64,000 bases of DNA from NCBI RefSeq assembly GCF_000182565.1, contig NW_015971559.1:1-64000 (forward strand), written 5' to 3'. A model generated the notes under the pieces. That model saw only the letters and a list, made by a program, of their open reading frames with translations. It was not told where the DNA came from and searched no databases. Source of the DNA: Spizellomyces punctatus DAOM BR117. Its lineage: Eukaryota; Chytridiomycota; Chytridiomycetes; Spizellomycetales; Spizellomycetaceae. Made by a program: the position numbers and the translations under genes. The stretch's first letter is position 1. The number at the start of each line of letters is the position of its first letter. This document shows, one piece after another, positions 32,245-43,506 of the stretch.

Positions 32245-33484
32245 GTCAAATGTGGTGGAGAGGTTCCCAAGTGTTTTTGCTATGTGGGTATCCCTTCCAT
32301 TTGATGAGGAATTGTGGTTTACCGAGTCATCAGCATTGGTCAATAATCTCCTCAACTTCATATTCAGGAATCCCTGTGATATGAACAGGAGGTGGAAGTA
32401 CTATTACATTCCTGTAGTGGTGAGACACTGGGTCTTCATATTTCTTTAGGACACTAACATGGAAGATAGGATATAAAGCAGATAAGCGAGTATCCTGTAG
32501 GTTGAGCTCGTAAGTGTCTGGGTAAGGTCCTTTTGCCTTGACTGTGTAGGGACCAATCCAGCTAGTGGCTAGCTTTGCTGGTTTTCACAGACTAATGTCT
32601 ACCTCAATCCCTTTGCAATTGAGTAGGACCTGGTCTCCTACGGTGAAGGTAATAGCTGTGCATTCTTTGTCATAGTGTTCAGCATATTTATCCTGTAGTT
32701 CCTTCATGCAGTGTTGAATGATTATGGCTATTTCATCCATCGCTTTTTTGATGTCCTTAATCTCATTTCAGTCAATAGGTTTCATTGTTTGGAGTTCTGT
32801 GGAAGTAATGACTCCATCTGCTTGTAAGGGCATCCACCTGATATCTGCCTCGAATGGTGTCAGTCCATGTTGATTCAGGGTGTTGTTCAATGCAAACTTG
32901 AGGAGAGGAAGATACTGTGGCCAATTATCTGCTGCATAGTTGAGGTATGGCCAATATATGGACTTTACTGTCCATATCATCCGTTCACATTTGCCATCAG
33001 TTTGTTGGTGTTGGGCGCTAGCAAATTGGTGTTTTGTACCAAGGATTTTACAGAAGGCCTCAGAGAAATCAGAAAGGGCTTTCGGGTCATGGTCTGTAAT
33101 AAAGATCCTGGATGCTCCTACATTCTTGTAGACTTGGGACAAATATGTCTGTGTGAGATCATGAGCATTGGAAGTTTGGAGTGTTGGTACAAGGATGGTC
33201 TGGCTAGTCAAGTAATCAACAAAACAAAGAATGGCATCAGGTTGGAATCCATGGGTGCTATTGCCTGGAGGCATATAAGTCATATCGAACCCGATCATAT
33301 GCCATTGACTGTTAGGGATTGGTAATGGTTGCAAAAACCCATGCTTCTGTAAAGGGTTCTTGTATTGTTGGCATTCAGGACAAGTCCAAATGTATGCATA
33401 GACATCACATTCAAGGTGAGGCCAATAGAATCTTCATAGAACTTTAGTGAATGTGCATCGTTGACCTTCATGCGAGCCATCTAT
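32245..33484 (-). pseudogene. G3 integrase and chromodomain
   Basis: The integrase core lies at 32,768-33,334: FDMTYMPPG around the first aspartate, ITDHDPKAL around the second, and DGKCERMIWTVK with the glutamate. Downstream in another frame the chromodomain reads FLIKWKGYPHSKNTWEP (about 32,255-32,310) and ends in a TGA. Several stops and frame shifts separate these parts. Confidence 0.75.
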
Positions 33485-33586
33485 TAGGCTGTCATGATAT
33501 TGCTGTAAGACTCTAGTACGCTGCATTTCTGGTACATATAGCCAGTCCTTCTCATAAGTTAGGAGGTCATTTTGTATTGCATAGGG

Positions 33587-34941
33587 TCATAGCCTTGACC
33601 CTAAGGCACAGGCTGGTGTTGTCTTCAACATTTCGATTATCATAAGGGCATAATTATCTTGGCTCAGTGCCTGAATCCCTTCTTCGTGATTGAATGGCAT
33701 TAGTGTGGTCTCAGTGCTGGCGACTAATATGGCTTGCAACTGGATTTGTTGTTGACACTCTGCACATTGGGGCACATAGTGTGGGTTCCTTGAAAGAATG
33801 TCCGCAACATGGTTAATTTGTCCAGGCATGTATTTGATCATCATGTCAAATTGTTGTAATGTTTTAACCCATCCTGCATCTGAAGGTAGATCAGACTTTT
33901 ATGGTCAGTAAAGGTGCGGAAGAAGATACCAATCAGATATGGGTGGTTATGTTTCAAGAACTTGACTAGGGCTAAAAGTTCCTGTTCATGAACTGGATAC
34001 CGTGTCTTGGCAGGCTTCATCTTATGGGAGTAAAATGAGACTAGTCATAGATGGGGTAGTGCTTTAAGTTCTTGGATGGTTTTTGGCAATGGAGATGGTA
34101 TCTCATCTTCTGGGTCTGTGGTCTGGGCTAGCCATCCACCAATTGTGAATCCTGATGAATCAGTGAAGATGAAAGTGTCTTTGGTCAGGTTGAAGGTCAC
34201 CAGGATGGGTGCAGTGGTAATAGCATTTTTGATCTTTTTGAATGCCGCTTTTTCTTCCTCTTTCCATTGCCATGTTTTCTTTCCAGATTGTAGTTGCAAG
34301 AGGGGCATCATGATTTCTGCATATCAGTTGATGAAGTCAATGAAGTAATTAGTTAATCCTAAGAATCATTGGACATCATGATGGTTTCACAACTCTGGCC
34401 AGTCTTGGACAGCTAGAATCTTGCTTGGAGTGATCCATATGCCATTTCATCCAATAATGTGTCCACAGAACTTGACCTCAGGTTGTCCCCACATGCACTT
34501 GACTGGGTTCACATAGAGTTTGTGTTCAGTTAAGACTCGAAGCACAATATCTACATGCTTCTGGTGTTCCTCCATTGTCCTGGAGAATACCAGGATGTTG
34601 TCGAGGTAGGCGAGGACTAGGTCATCATAATGTGGGCTGAGGATCTTGTTGATGAGGCACTGAAATGCAGCTGGAGTGTTAGTTAATCTGAAAGGCATCA
34701 CAAGATACTCAAAGTGTCCAAATTGTGTATGAATGGCAGTCTTTTCCACATCATGTGGGTTTATTCTAATGCGATGGTAAGCATCTTTGATGTTGATACT
34801 CATGAAGAACTTTGCACCAGCTACACAATCTCGCATCTCCTGTAGATTTGGTAGCAGGGTCCAGTCCTTTTTGGTTACAGCATTTAGTCCTCGATAGTCT
34901 AAACATACTTGTAATCCCCCATCCTTCTTCTTGGCAAACAC
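33587..34941 (-). pseudogene. G3 RT and RNase H, RT active site YLDN
   Basis: RT (34,447-34,941) keeps the CLDYRGLNAVT and INIKDAYHRIRI motifs, but the catalytic box reads AYLDNILVFS: the second aspartate is asparagine. RNase H follows in pieces (FIFTDSSGFTIGGWLAQ at about 34,200; MIKYMPGQINHVADILSRNP at 33,780-33,844). Many stops. Confidence 0.78.
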
Positions 34942-35569
34942 TATCTGGGTTCCCCAGGGGCTAGTGGAGTGTTGTATTCATCCTTTTGCTAGGAGGTCAT
35001 CGAGCTGTTGATGAAGCTCCTCTAACTCATTGGTACTCATATGTTGTAAGGGGTATGTGAGTGGTTTAGCTCCACGAAGGAGTTCAATGCTAAAGTTGTC
35101 TTCCCCTCAATCTGGGGGGAACTTGCCATTCTCAGTAAAAAGCGTGTTGTTGTATTTATTGAGTGTAACCTTAAGGAATCCTGTGCACCCATTATCAGCT
35201 GCATCAAAGTCTTCTTTTCTTTTCTTGCCTTTTGCATAGAGCCTTGCTGCATGGAAACTCATGTAGCGATCATCGACTCCCTCTGGTTGGATCCTCCATG
35301 CTGTCAGGTATCTGTTATGTTTGATACCTTTGTCAGATTGCTTGGAGGAGCATTCATTCCATGTCATCTTGGGTTGAATAAACCGTGAGGGAGGTTTGCC
35401 GAATCCTCTCAGATGGGCGGCATGATATGAGGCAGTGGCTTCCCATGCTCTGCTGGTCCATTGCACCTCAATGTTATGGCTCATGTTGTTAAAGTTAAAC
35501 CATAGGGTTGGTCATTGTGCTGTTCAATTGTTGGAGACTTGCTTAAGGAGTTTTAATAGAGGTAACCCT

Positions 35570-37334
35570 ATCACTGCATCAATGCCAATATTTGCTACAA
35601 CAAAAGGGATCTTTCCAAGGTTTATGAATCCTCAAGGTTGCAAATTGGACAAGAGTAGTGAAGAGGTTATCATCAAGTTCGATAGGCTCTGAGATCCTTC
35701 TTTGCCCCATTTTATCTGAAGGGGTTGCTCTGGAGCATACTGTTTGAAATGATGTCGGGTTGTGAACTTCTTGTTGATAAGGTAGCTTGTACATCCAGTG
35801 TCAAATAATATTCTAGCAAACTTATTGCCAATACATCCATGGATAATGAAGGGCTCCTCAATCTCAGGATTTTTGATCTTGGTGTCATTGCAACATAACA
35901 GTTCTTCCTTCTGGTCCTGATCTGGTAGTCATGGTACAATGGCCTCATGCATGTGTACCATAGCCACTGAAGGGATCAGGGCAGTCAGCGGCTTTACTAA
36001 AAATCCTCCATTTGTTCATCCTCAAAGATTTCTTCAATTGAGGATGGTTCCTCTTGCTCTGCCCAGGTGGGCTCATTGACCTCCATGGTCTGGTACTCAA
36101 TTGGAGGATGTTCAGTCATCATTGAGTGAACCTGGGATTGGGACATTCTGACCCCACATCCCCTTCCTGGTCCTGTACCTCTGGTAGAGGGTTGTCTGGA
36201 TTCACAAGGAATTCCTCGACCTTGTGGCACCTGCATGGGGTACGGGGCAGCTTGTACTGGAGCAGATGGGCATTGGCAAGCATAATGCCCTCTTCCTCCA
36301 CAGTTATTGCAGACAATGCCAGAGCTTGCTCTCATTACTGGCCAAGTGGCACCTCGGGTTACTGTGGATGTCATGCGGCCATGAAAGGATCCTCGTCCAC
36401 AGGTGGACAGGCAACTTGGTGTTGTTGAGGATGGTGTGGGCATGCTGATTTGATCAATGAGTCCCTGATCATTATATGCCATATGAAGGCTCTGCTGCAG
36501 GGGGACCAATACATCTTCTTCATCATTCATTAGTGACAACATTGTTTTCATCAAGATGAGATGATTGTATAATGCTTCCCCTACTCTGCGGTTTTGGCGG
36601 ATGCCCTCCATATAATATCACAGAATGTCAGCATCCGGTATTCTAGGTCGGCCTGTAAGTCAATGGCCTGAGATATCTTCTCCCACAAGGGCGTTAAAGG
36701 CCTGGGTGTACTCCATGACACTCTGGCCCATGGTTAAGTTCCGGAACTGCTGGTGGAGATTATTTCAAGAGTCACGGGGGATGAACCTGTGAACAAAGGT
36801 GGTTTCCAGCTCCTCGAGAGTATTGGCATAATGGTTGAAGCTAGTCCAGTTGTGCCACCAATCTAAAGCTGGACCCATGAGATAGGTTTGGATATGTGCC
36901 TCCACATCCGATCTTCTTCCTTCATTAGTGTGTGCAACACAAAGGTAGCTCCTATGGGCTCCTAGGAACTCTTCTAGTTGACAAGCATCTGGCGTGCCAT
37001 TGTACATATGCAACCATGCCCTGAGTGTGCTGAGCATTGCATTAATCGTCATTTCTTGCTGGTGCTCAATGCGGCAGGCAGCTGCAGCATTGGCCGCAGC
37101 TTGTTGCATGATCATGTTCCCGAATGCTTGCTGTTGCGCTAGGTTGGTGAGGGTTACCAGGAGCCTGTCTAGATGACCAGCACCTGGAGGGATTGGCAGC
37201 TGTGGTGGGGGTGGCATCGGTGCCGGCCCTGGTTCTTGCGGCGGCTGGTTGTTCCCCGGTACAGCCTCGAATTGGAAGACTGGGTCCTCTCCCTCTTCCT
37301 CGACAGTGATGAACGGGTGATTGTCTTTGGACAT
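35570..37334 (-). pseudogene. G3 gag and protease
   Basis: Gag N-terminus 36,765-37,334 (189 codons, proline-rich stretch then LDWWHNWTSF typical of Retrotrans_gag); gag C-terminus 35,997-36,611 with CCHC knuckle CNNCGGRGHYACQC; between them several stops. A retropepsin motif ILFDTGCTSYLINKKF is readable near 35,770-35,820 in another frame. The protein is clearly not translatable as a whole. Confidence 0.75.
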
Positions 37335-37471
37335 TTCGGATCGTTCACGGGGCTCTGGGCTGAAGGTAGAAGCTTCTGAGTTTCTATCAGAGGCGAATGG
37401 GTCAAAGACAATAGAGGGTCAAATGTCTTCCGATTCCGTAGCGTGTGTGGTAGTCTCAGGTGGTGCTACCA

Positions 37472-37914
37472 TGTAATGTCAATCAACCAGATTGCTCTAG
37501 TCAATGTTTTCTTGCAAATCATTGGGCCCTGCAGGAGGGCTGTATAAAGACTTTGTTGTTAATACAAGAGAAAGGGAACTATTGATAGTTCCTCAAGTTG
37601 CTAACTAGGCTAGTTGTTCTTCTAGTTTTTTCCTTACTTCCCTTTTTGAGGGACTTTAGAGCAGTGCTCTTTTTATGCTTGCTCCCTCCTTTGGCAGGGC
37701 ATCGGCCTGAGGTTTCCCACCTCTGCCAGTGTGGTCCCTCTTGCAGCAATCAGAAGTGATTGGCACTAGCAAATAAAGGGACAAATAATCCTCTAACTAT
37801 GGGGCCGCTGTGGAACTGAATGACTTTGACAGGTCATCAGCATGGCGGGGCTTACATAATCTAACTACTGTTACATGCTGCGCCATACTTTGGCCATACA
37901 TGGCTACATGATCA
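37472..37914 (-). repeat. G3 5' LTR
   Basis: 443 bp, minus strand TGATCATG to GACATTACA, followed directly by TGGTAGCACCACC. Its outer flank is gag sequence of element X. Confidence 0.78.
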
Positions 37915-38344
37915 CTATCCCTATGCCTCCAGTCCTGCTCTGGCTTTGATAGCATGTCCTGCACTATCCTAGGAAGTGTTTCTGTGGCCCTAGCTGGCTG
38001 GGTTTGGGTCCTCTGTCCCAAAACTTCCTGAATATTGTGCAGAAACTCTCTTCTGAACATCCTCATCTTGTCCTTGAACTCCAAAAAGGACTCCTGAGTG
38101 AGGTACTGGGGCTCCTCCTGAGCTTCCAGGTAACTACTGAAGTTGTTTTCCTGAGCTTGTTGAGCTTCCCTTCTGGCTTGCTCTTCAATCTTCTCAAACT
38201 GACCAGAAAGAGACATCTTTCTCTTTCCTTTTTGTGCTGGTGTTCTGTCCAGGGGCATCATTTGCTTCTGGTTTCAGTACACTGCTCAGTAGTTTGTATT
38301 TACATTGTTCTCAGCTGTCTGACAGGCAATCAGGGCTCATAACC
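37915..38344 (-). pseudogene. Element X: primer site, leader and gag N-terminus
   Basis: After the X LTR the minus strand reads GGTTATGAGCCCTGATTGCC, the same half-tRNA(iMet) primer site as the copia family. A leader is followed by ATG at 38,261 and about 115 codons (KRKMSLSGQFEKIEEQARREA, then LEAQEEPQYLTQESF) until the G3 LTR. The charged helical protein is probably gag-like, but I recognise no domain. The rest of X is not in the window. Confidence 0.6.
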
Positions 38345-38373
38345 TGTTGGGAAAGTCAAGAAATAGGTGTTAT
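38345..38373 (-). repeat. Element X LTR, 3' end piece
   Basis: On the minus strand this ends TTTCCCAACA directly before the primer site. It continues across G4 at 47,265-47,617, where the LTR starts TGTTGGAATTAATTG. The two tips form an imperfect TGTTGG inverted terminus. Together the LTR is about 375 bp. Confidence 0.7.
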
Positions 38374-38973
38374 TGTAGCGGATTTTTTGTTGGTAGACTA
38401 CGGTAAAGACGACTTGGGTCTCCTAGCAGGTTATGGGGGTGGCCGTACTAGGAATCATAGTCTCCGAATCCTTTCTTTGGGCATCGGTAGCAACTTGGGG
38501 GCGAGAGGCAAGGAGAGTCGGTTAGTTGTGAACCGAGCAGGATTTAGAGGCTTCGGTACGGGTGATCAGGCCGTTGAAGCGCTCTGTTAGGTTCCTGTTA
38601 ACCTAAGATTGGAGTTGAGAAGCGAGTTATGGGGATTTTGTGTCACTACGGCTTCTGCCCCCGACTTATTTTATTGAATACATCCTTTTTATACAAGATT
38701 CTTGGATAAACTGTTAAACTAAACTAAACTAATGGGTGTCGCTGCACCGCAACTGATTTATTGGTGGCGGTACCGATCTCTTCCTTTTCCACACTGGCTC
38801 GGGCCTCCACAGGTTGTACGAGGCACGCTGAAATCTAATGCACCAATTGCCATTCTCTGAACTGGTTTTTTCGGTCGCGGTAACTCAATCGGTGGAGTTG
38901 GTCACGCGATTCGTGCTTCCCGCGTCCGATTTGGGCTTACTCGTGATCTCTCGAAGACGTCCTCATCGTTACA
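38374..38973 (-). repeat. G4 3' LTR
   Basis: 600 bp, minus strand TGTAACGATGAGG to ATCCGCTACA. It differs from the 5' LTR at 16 bases in 15 dinucleotides, every one a CpG versus TpG/CpA difference. The plus-strand copy has a TTTTTATAC box near 38,690. Confidence 0.92.
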
Positions 38974-39030
38974 TCCCCCCTTTGAAGAGCCAATGCACCG
39001 GCGCTCCGAGCGGGGGTGTTGGGACGTCAA

Positions 39031-41493
39031 TTACCAGGTTGGTACCGGATCTGTGGGGTCCGCTTCATCTGCATCTTGGTTCACGACCCAGATGATACTG
39101 GCACGGCCACCGACGTTGCAACAAAACCAGATTTGATCTGTTGCGGTACAAACGATGGTACCCGGGGTCACGTCGGGGCCAGTTCTGGTTACGTAGAGGG
39201 CCGTAAAGGTCTCCGCGGCCCTTTTCAGGTTTGTCGCGCGGAAATGGTACTCCGCGTGCTCGTGATGTCGGGGTCTGGTGAGCCTTGCAGAGGCTTCCGC
39301 TGCATTCGCCGTCCTTAGGAGCACCGTCCTAGCTGCTTCAATGATGGCAGACGCAAACTCGTGGGCATCATCGTTCGGCCAATCGGTGAACGGAGCCATT
39401 TTTCGGCTTCCCGCCTCGTGTTGGGGAACCCCGCAGTCGAGCCAAGCGGCGCACGGAGCTGGGCGCCCTCTTTTTCCGGGTTTTTTCGTGTCGGCAACTA
39501 TTCCGACTGCTGCTTCACCACCATCGGTGGCCTTGCTGTAGGGGTCCGCGATGTGGTTTGTGAGGGGCTGGCCCACCGCGTAAGGTTTCGGAGCGTCGAC
39601 TCCCAGCCAAAACTCATGCCCTGGAGTCTGCAGCGGCGCGTTGGGGTTGGTCCGAAGCTGATGAACCCAGGAGTGAACCCAGGTAGCGATCGCAACCCCA
39701 AGGTGATCCAGCACGCCCTCGGCCTCGAAGTTGCCCGAGTCTTCCTCCCAAGGGTAGCCGGACATGTACGTGGAGGGTATGCTCACTCCTGCTTGTCCTC
39801 TGAGATCGGTGTTCATTGTGTTAGAAATGGAAGTTTTAGTTTCGGTGTCGATAGAAGGGGTTTGCGAAGCAGAGTGAGTGTGTAAGGGAAGTAGGTCATG
39901 GGCGGTTGAAGAAGAAAAAAGAGGGGGAGCGTGCAGGGGCGTCCTTTTAAGGTCGTCGCCGGCTGATTTTGACAGCTCGGACGTGCGTAAGCGTGATCGG
40001 GAGGCTTGGTGTGGCGTTCTCGACTGGTGAGGTAAGCCACGCGAAACTGGTTTTCTTTCTGGTGAGAGGGCGTGATTATCACGTGAGCTATCATCCGGAT
40101 AAACTGCGAAGCATTGGTGGTCAGAAGCATAAGCCGTATCTTCCGGGGCGTCGCCTGCAAGGCTGACTACCAAAGAGTCCTCTACTAGCGCGCTAGTGGG
40201 AGCTCTGGATCTCCAGTACTCTTCTAAGGCTTCGGAAGCCTCTGTTAGGGCTTCCTCTGGTTCCCAGGTATCCTCATGGGGTGGGTATCCGGACCAACGT
40301 ATTTGAAATTGACGTTTTCTGTGCCTGGTTCGATGGTCTACTATCGCTTCCACTTCAAACTCGCCATCTGAAGCGTTGGAATCCTCCGCTTGTGCTTCCG
40401 CGACCTTTTCCTCAGTTTCGGCGTCGACAGGCTTCTGGTATGGATGTAATTTCGATATGTGAAACCATGGATGAAGTCGTCTCATCTTGTCTGGCAGTTT
40501 TAACTTGTAGTTGTCACGGAGAGGGTTACAGTCGGTCACCGTGACTGGTCCCAGCCATTTCGGAGCGATCTTGGACTCATACCCTGCTAGGTTTTTCGTA
40601 CTCAGAAGCACCTTATCTCCTCTCCGGAACTCCAAATGTCGTCGCGATAAATCGTAATATCTTTTCTGCAAATCCTGGGCTTTGATCATCAGATCTCGGA
40701 TAAGGATGTTTAGGTCGCCGAGGTGTTTACAGAGCTCTTCCGCATCTGCATTTCTGGTTTCTGACGGCCTTTCGACGATGTCCGCCAGTGGATTGTGGGG
40801 CTCATAGCCTAGGTCCATTCTGAATCGTGTCATTTTTGTCGCCTCGTGTACCGTATCGTTGATAATGAATTCCGCAACCGGAAGAAAGGTGTCCCAGTCG
40901 TCTAATCGGGTGTTGACCATTGTGGTAAGGACCTGCAAGACCGTTGCGTTGTCTCTTTCTGATTGTCCATCACCTTGAGGGTGGTAGGCTGTGGTGAGCT
41001 CTTGATTAATCTTTAGGTTTTTGCAGACCTCCTGCCAAAATCGACTCGTAAATTTGGAGTCGCGGTCCAAGATAATGGTCTCCGGGATGCCGTGCAATGG
41101 GACGTAGTGCTCTATAAAGAGTTCTGCGACCTGAATAGCTGTCACAGTGCTCTTGAGGGGCCATACGTGGATCCTCTTTGAGCATTTACATGCTATTAAC
41201 CAAAAGGCGTCGTACCCTCTGGAAGTAAGTGGGAGCTTGGTTACGAAGTCAGTTGTGATGACTGTCCAGCGTCCCGGAGCTGGTGGTATGGGTTTCAGCA
41301 ACCCCGGAATCAGTTGCGGTACCCTTTTTGAGCGTTGACAGGTTTCACATCCTGCGCAGTGTTTTCTGAAATCTTGTGCCATTTTCGGCCACCAGACTTG
41401 CGCTGCAGCTCTAGCGTAGGTTCTTTTGAATCGGAAGTGTCCTCCCCCCTCGTGAAAAAGCTTGCGCACCTCAGGGGTGCAAGCAGGGGGCAC
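39031..41493 (-). CDS. G4 integrase, chromodomain and unidentified C-terminal module, 820 codons
   Basis: Residues about 10-55: integrase zinc module (FHEGGGHF, then CAGCETCQRSKR). Residues about 70-200: catalytic core (ITTDFVTKLP, ILDRDSKFTSRF, GDGQSERDN) with all three acidic residues. Residues about 385-435: chromodomain (QFQIRWSGYPPHEDTWEPEE). Then about 385 further residues follow in frame: a serine/proline-rich linker, then from a methionine at about 560 (39,816) a more structured part with GHEFWLGVD, a KKPGKRGRPAP basic motif, and tryptophans near the end. The stop lies 57 bp from the 3' LTR. The open reading frame as given starts just inside the integrase and is preceded in the same reading by a TAG (near 41,612) and a TGA (41,767-41,769). 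I do not recognise the C-terminal module. Confidence 0.82.
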   Translation of the reverse strand: MPPACTPEVRKLFHEGGGHFRFKRTYARAAAQVWWPKMAQDFRKHCAGCETCQRSKRVPQLIPGLLKPIPPAPGRWTVITTDFVTKLPLTSRGYDAFWLIACKCSKRIHVWPLKSTVTAIQVAELFIEHYVPLHGIPETIILDRDSKFTSRFWQEVCKNLKINQELTTAYHPQGDGQSERDNATVLQVLTTMVNTRLDDWDTFLPVAEFIINDTVHEATKMTRFRMDLGYEPHNPLADIVERPSETRNADAEELCKHLGDLNILIRDLMIKAQDLQKRYYDLSRRHLEFRRGDKVLLSTKNLAGYESKIAPKWLGPVTVTDCNPLRDNYKLKLPDKMRRLHPWFHISKLHPYQKPVDAETEEKVAEAQAEDSNASDGEFEVEAIVDHRTRHRKRQFQIRWSGYPPHEDTWEPEEALTEASEALEEYWRSRAPTSALVEDSLVVSLAGDAPEDTAYASDHQCFAVYPDDSSRDNHALSPERKPVSRGLPHQSRTPHQASRSRLRTSELSKSAGDDLKRTPLHAPPLFSSSTAHDLLPLHTHSASQTPSIDTETKTSISNTMNTDLRGQAGVSIPSTYMSGYPWEEDSGNFEAEGVLDHLGVAIATWVHSWVHQLRTNPNAPLQTPGHEFWLGVDAPKPYAVGQPLTNHIADPYSKATDGGEAAVGIVADTKKPGKRGRPAPCAAWLDCGVPQHEAGSRKMAPFTDWPNDDAHEFASAIIEAARTVLLRTANAAEASARLTRPRHHEHAEYHFRATNLKRAAETFTALYVTRTGPDVTPGTIVCTATDQIWFCCNVGGRASIIWVVNQDADEADPTDPVPTW

Positions 41494-41766
41494 GTAAAGG
41501 CGCCAAAGGTCTTCGGAGACTGAAAAACGGTGCCACAGCAGGTTATCTGCACGTTGCCAGTCCTGAAGAAAGCGTGTGTCGGCGGTAGTGTACGTGTTGG
41601 GGCTGGTCTCCTATAGAAGGGTGCGGGCCTGTTGGGTGATGGGGTGGAGCGGGCCGGTGAGGCCAGCGCGGATGGCGGTGATGAGTGCGGGCTGTAAGGC
41701 CAAACAAAAGATGGCATCTGCCAGTGTTGAGGAGGGTGCGGGACCGGCTGGCGGGGTGCGCGGCCG

Positions 41767-43347
41767 TCATCCTTTGTGTTCCGACACCCATATTTCGGTC
41801 GCGGTAGAGCAAAGAAGAGTTTCCGCGCCAAGTAGCCGCGAAAGTGTATCAGCGACTATGTGGAAGCGTCCTGGTTTGTGTACAATTGTCATCCATTCGG
41901 ACCAGTAACTAAGATCGAGGGCCCAGCAGAGGAGCTTTCGGTTCTCACCTTTGTATTTGGCGAGCCACAAAAGAGCTCGGTGATCGGTAATGACCGTGAA
42001 AGGCAGGCCTTCGAGGTATGGGCGGAGTTTTCCGAGGCCCCAAATGAGGCATCCGGCCTTGAGTTCGACAGGTGGGGCCTTCTTTTCCGAGGTGGTGGTG
42101 CCTCGGGAATGGTAGCACAGCGGGTGTTTAGAAGCATCCGGCTGTAACTGTTCGAGCATGACATTAAACGCTGTGTAGGAAGCGTCACTGTGAAGGGTGT
42201 AGGGGAACCCTTTTCTGGGTGCCGCAAGCACTGGAGCTGTTGTCAGAGCCTGCTTGGCGGCTGCGAAGGCAGAGTTTCGGGAGTCGGTCCATGAAACTTC
42301 ACGCTTCGCGACGAATCTGCGCAGACCTTGGTCGGGGCGCTTGCGAGCAAGGCGTCCGACACAAAAGGGGTCAATGGGCAAGTCGGCCAGCGATGATTGG
42401 CATAGATTGACCGCCAGTAGGTCTGAGGAGCTAGATTTAAGATGTTGCGAAACCTCAAATCGGGCTCCGGTTGCTGTGATTGTTGGGGCCACTGCCGTGT
42501 CAAGCATGGACGGTGAATTGAGCTTTTCAGCTCCTTTCCTTGGGTCAGCGCGACCCTTTTTAAGGTCTCGGTATTCACGAACGCCCTCTTGGATAGCGTC
42601 TTGCAGGGGTCGGACGAGTTCCGCGTAGCGAGGGATGAATTGGGCATAGAACCCAAGGAGACCCATGAAGGACCATAGGTCACCAATAAATTTAGGTCGT
42701 GGCCAATCGACTATGGTTGCGACCTTGTCTGGATCGGTAGCGAGGCCCTGGGAAGAGGCAACGAAACCGAGGGCCGTGAGCTGGTGAAAGAGCCATTGAC
42801 ACTTGTCGAGTCTTAGGGTGAGTTTGGCCCTGGAAAAGTGGTCGAGCCAGTCCGCGATGGCATCTAGGGCTTCCGCAGCTGTCTCCGCTCGTGTATGGAT
42901 ATCGTCGATGAAGTTGTTGATATTTCGCCATTTGGAGGGACCCAAGGTGTCGTCCATCACCCGACAGAAGTGCGAGGGGGCAGTCTTGGGTCCGAAGGGC
43001 ATGAAAAGTGGTTCGTAGATGCCATCGTGGAGTCTGATCGCGAGCCATTTGCGTACCGACGTATCAGTGATGGCAATTTGGTAAAATCCTTTGTTTGCGT
43101 CACCTCCTGATATGTATCGGAATGGGACTGCGACGATCCAGTTCAGGATGTCGAGCATGATGGGAAAGGGATATGGATCCCAGGCCATGCAGTCATTGGC
43201 TCGGCGATAGTCGAAGGCTACCCGCGGGGGTTTGTCTGCGTAGCGAATAATAACAGGATCGCTGGCGAAGGTTACTTCGGTGGTTTGTTTCCACCTCTGA
43301 AGCCCCATCATGGTGTCTCGCTCCGTCTCGAGGGCTGTCCGCTCCAA
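41767..43347 (-). pseudogene. G4 RT and RNase H
   Basis: 526 open codons: RT with GGDANKGFYQIAITD, then NFIDDIHT as the catalytic box (F-I-D-D where Y-x-D-D is usual) and AKLTLRLDKCQWLF; RNase H with LHSDASYTAFNVMLEQ, FTVITDHRALLWL and HIVADTLSRLL. It ends in TGA at 41,767. Catalytic aspartates are intact, in contrast to G2. Confidence 0.85.
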
Positions 43348-43506
43348 CGGAGAGTACGACCGTGGCCTCGAAAGGGGTGGTGGAGCTGAGATAAATTGAG
43401 GTGCATAAGGAATCTTGGTGTAGTTCCCTATGAGATGACCCTCATAGCTGAAGGCTTGATGGAAGTGTCATAGAATGTTGATTAGGGCCCAGACCATGGG
43501 TTTGGG

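Larger units (their letters stand above)
32240..37914 (-). mobile_element. Gypsy G3, old decayed chromovirus
   Basis: Minus-strand element with 5' LTR (37,472-37,914), primer site TGGTAGCACC (37,459-37,471), gag, protease, RT, RNase H, integrase and chromodomain in order, all interrupted by stops. There is no matching direct 3' LTR. It is inserted in, or joined to, the gag of element X at 37,915. Confidence 0.8.

Noticed and set aside
31452-32449. Plus-strand ORFs of 80-123 codons
   Set aside because: Low-quality open frames over unassigned DNA and the G3 chromodomain antisense; no recognisable domain or start context.
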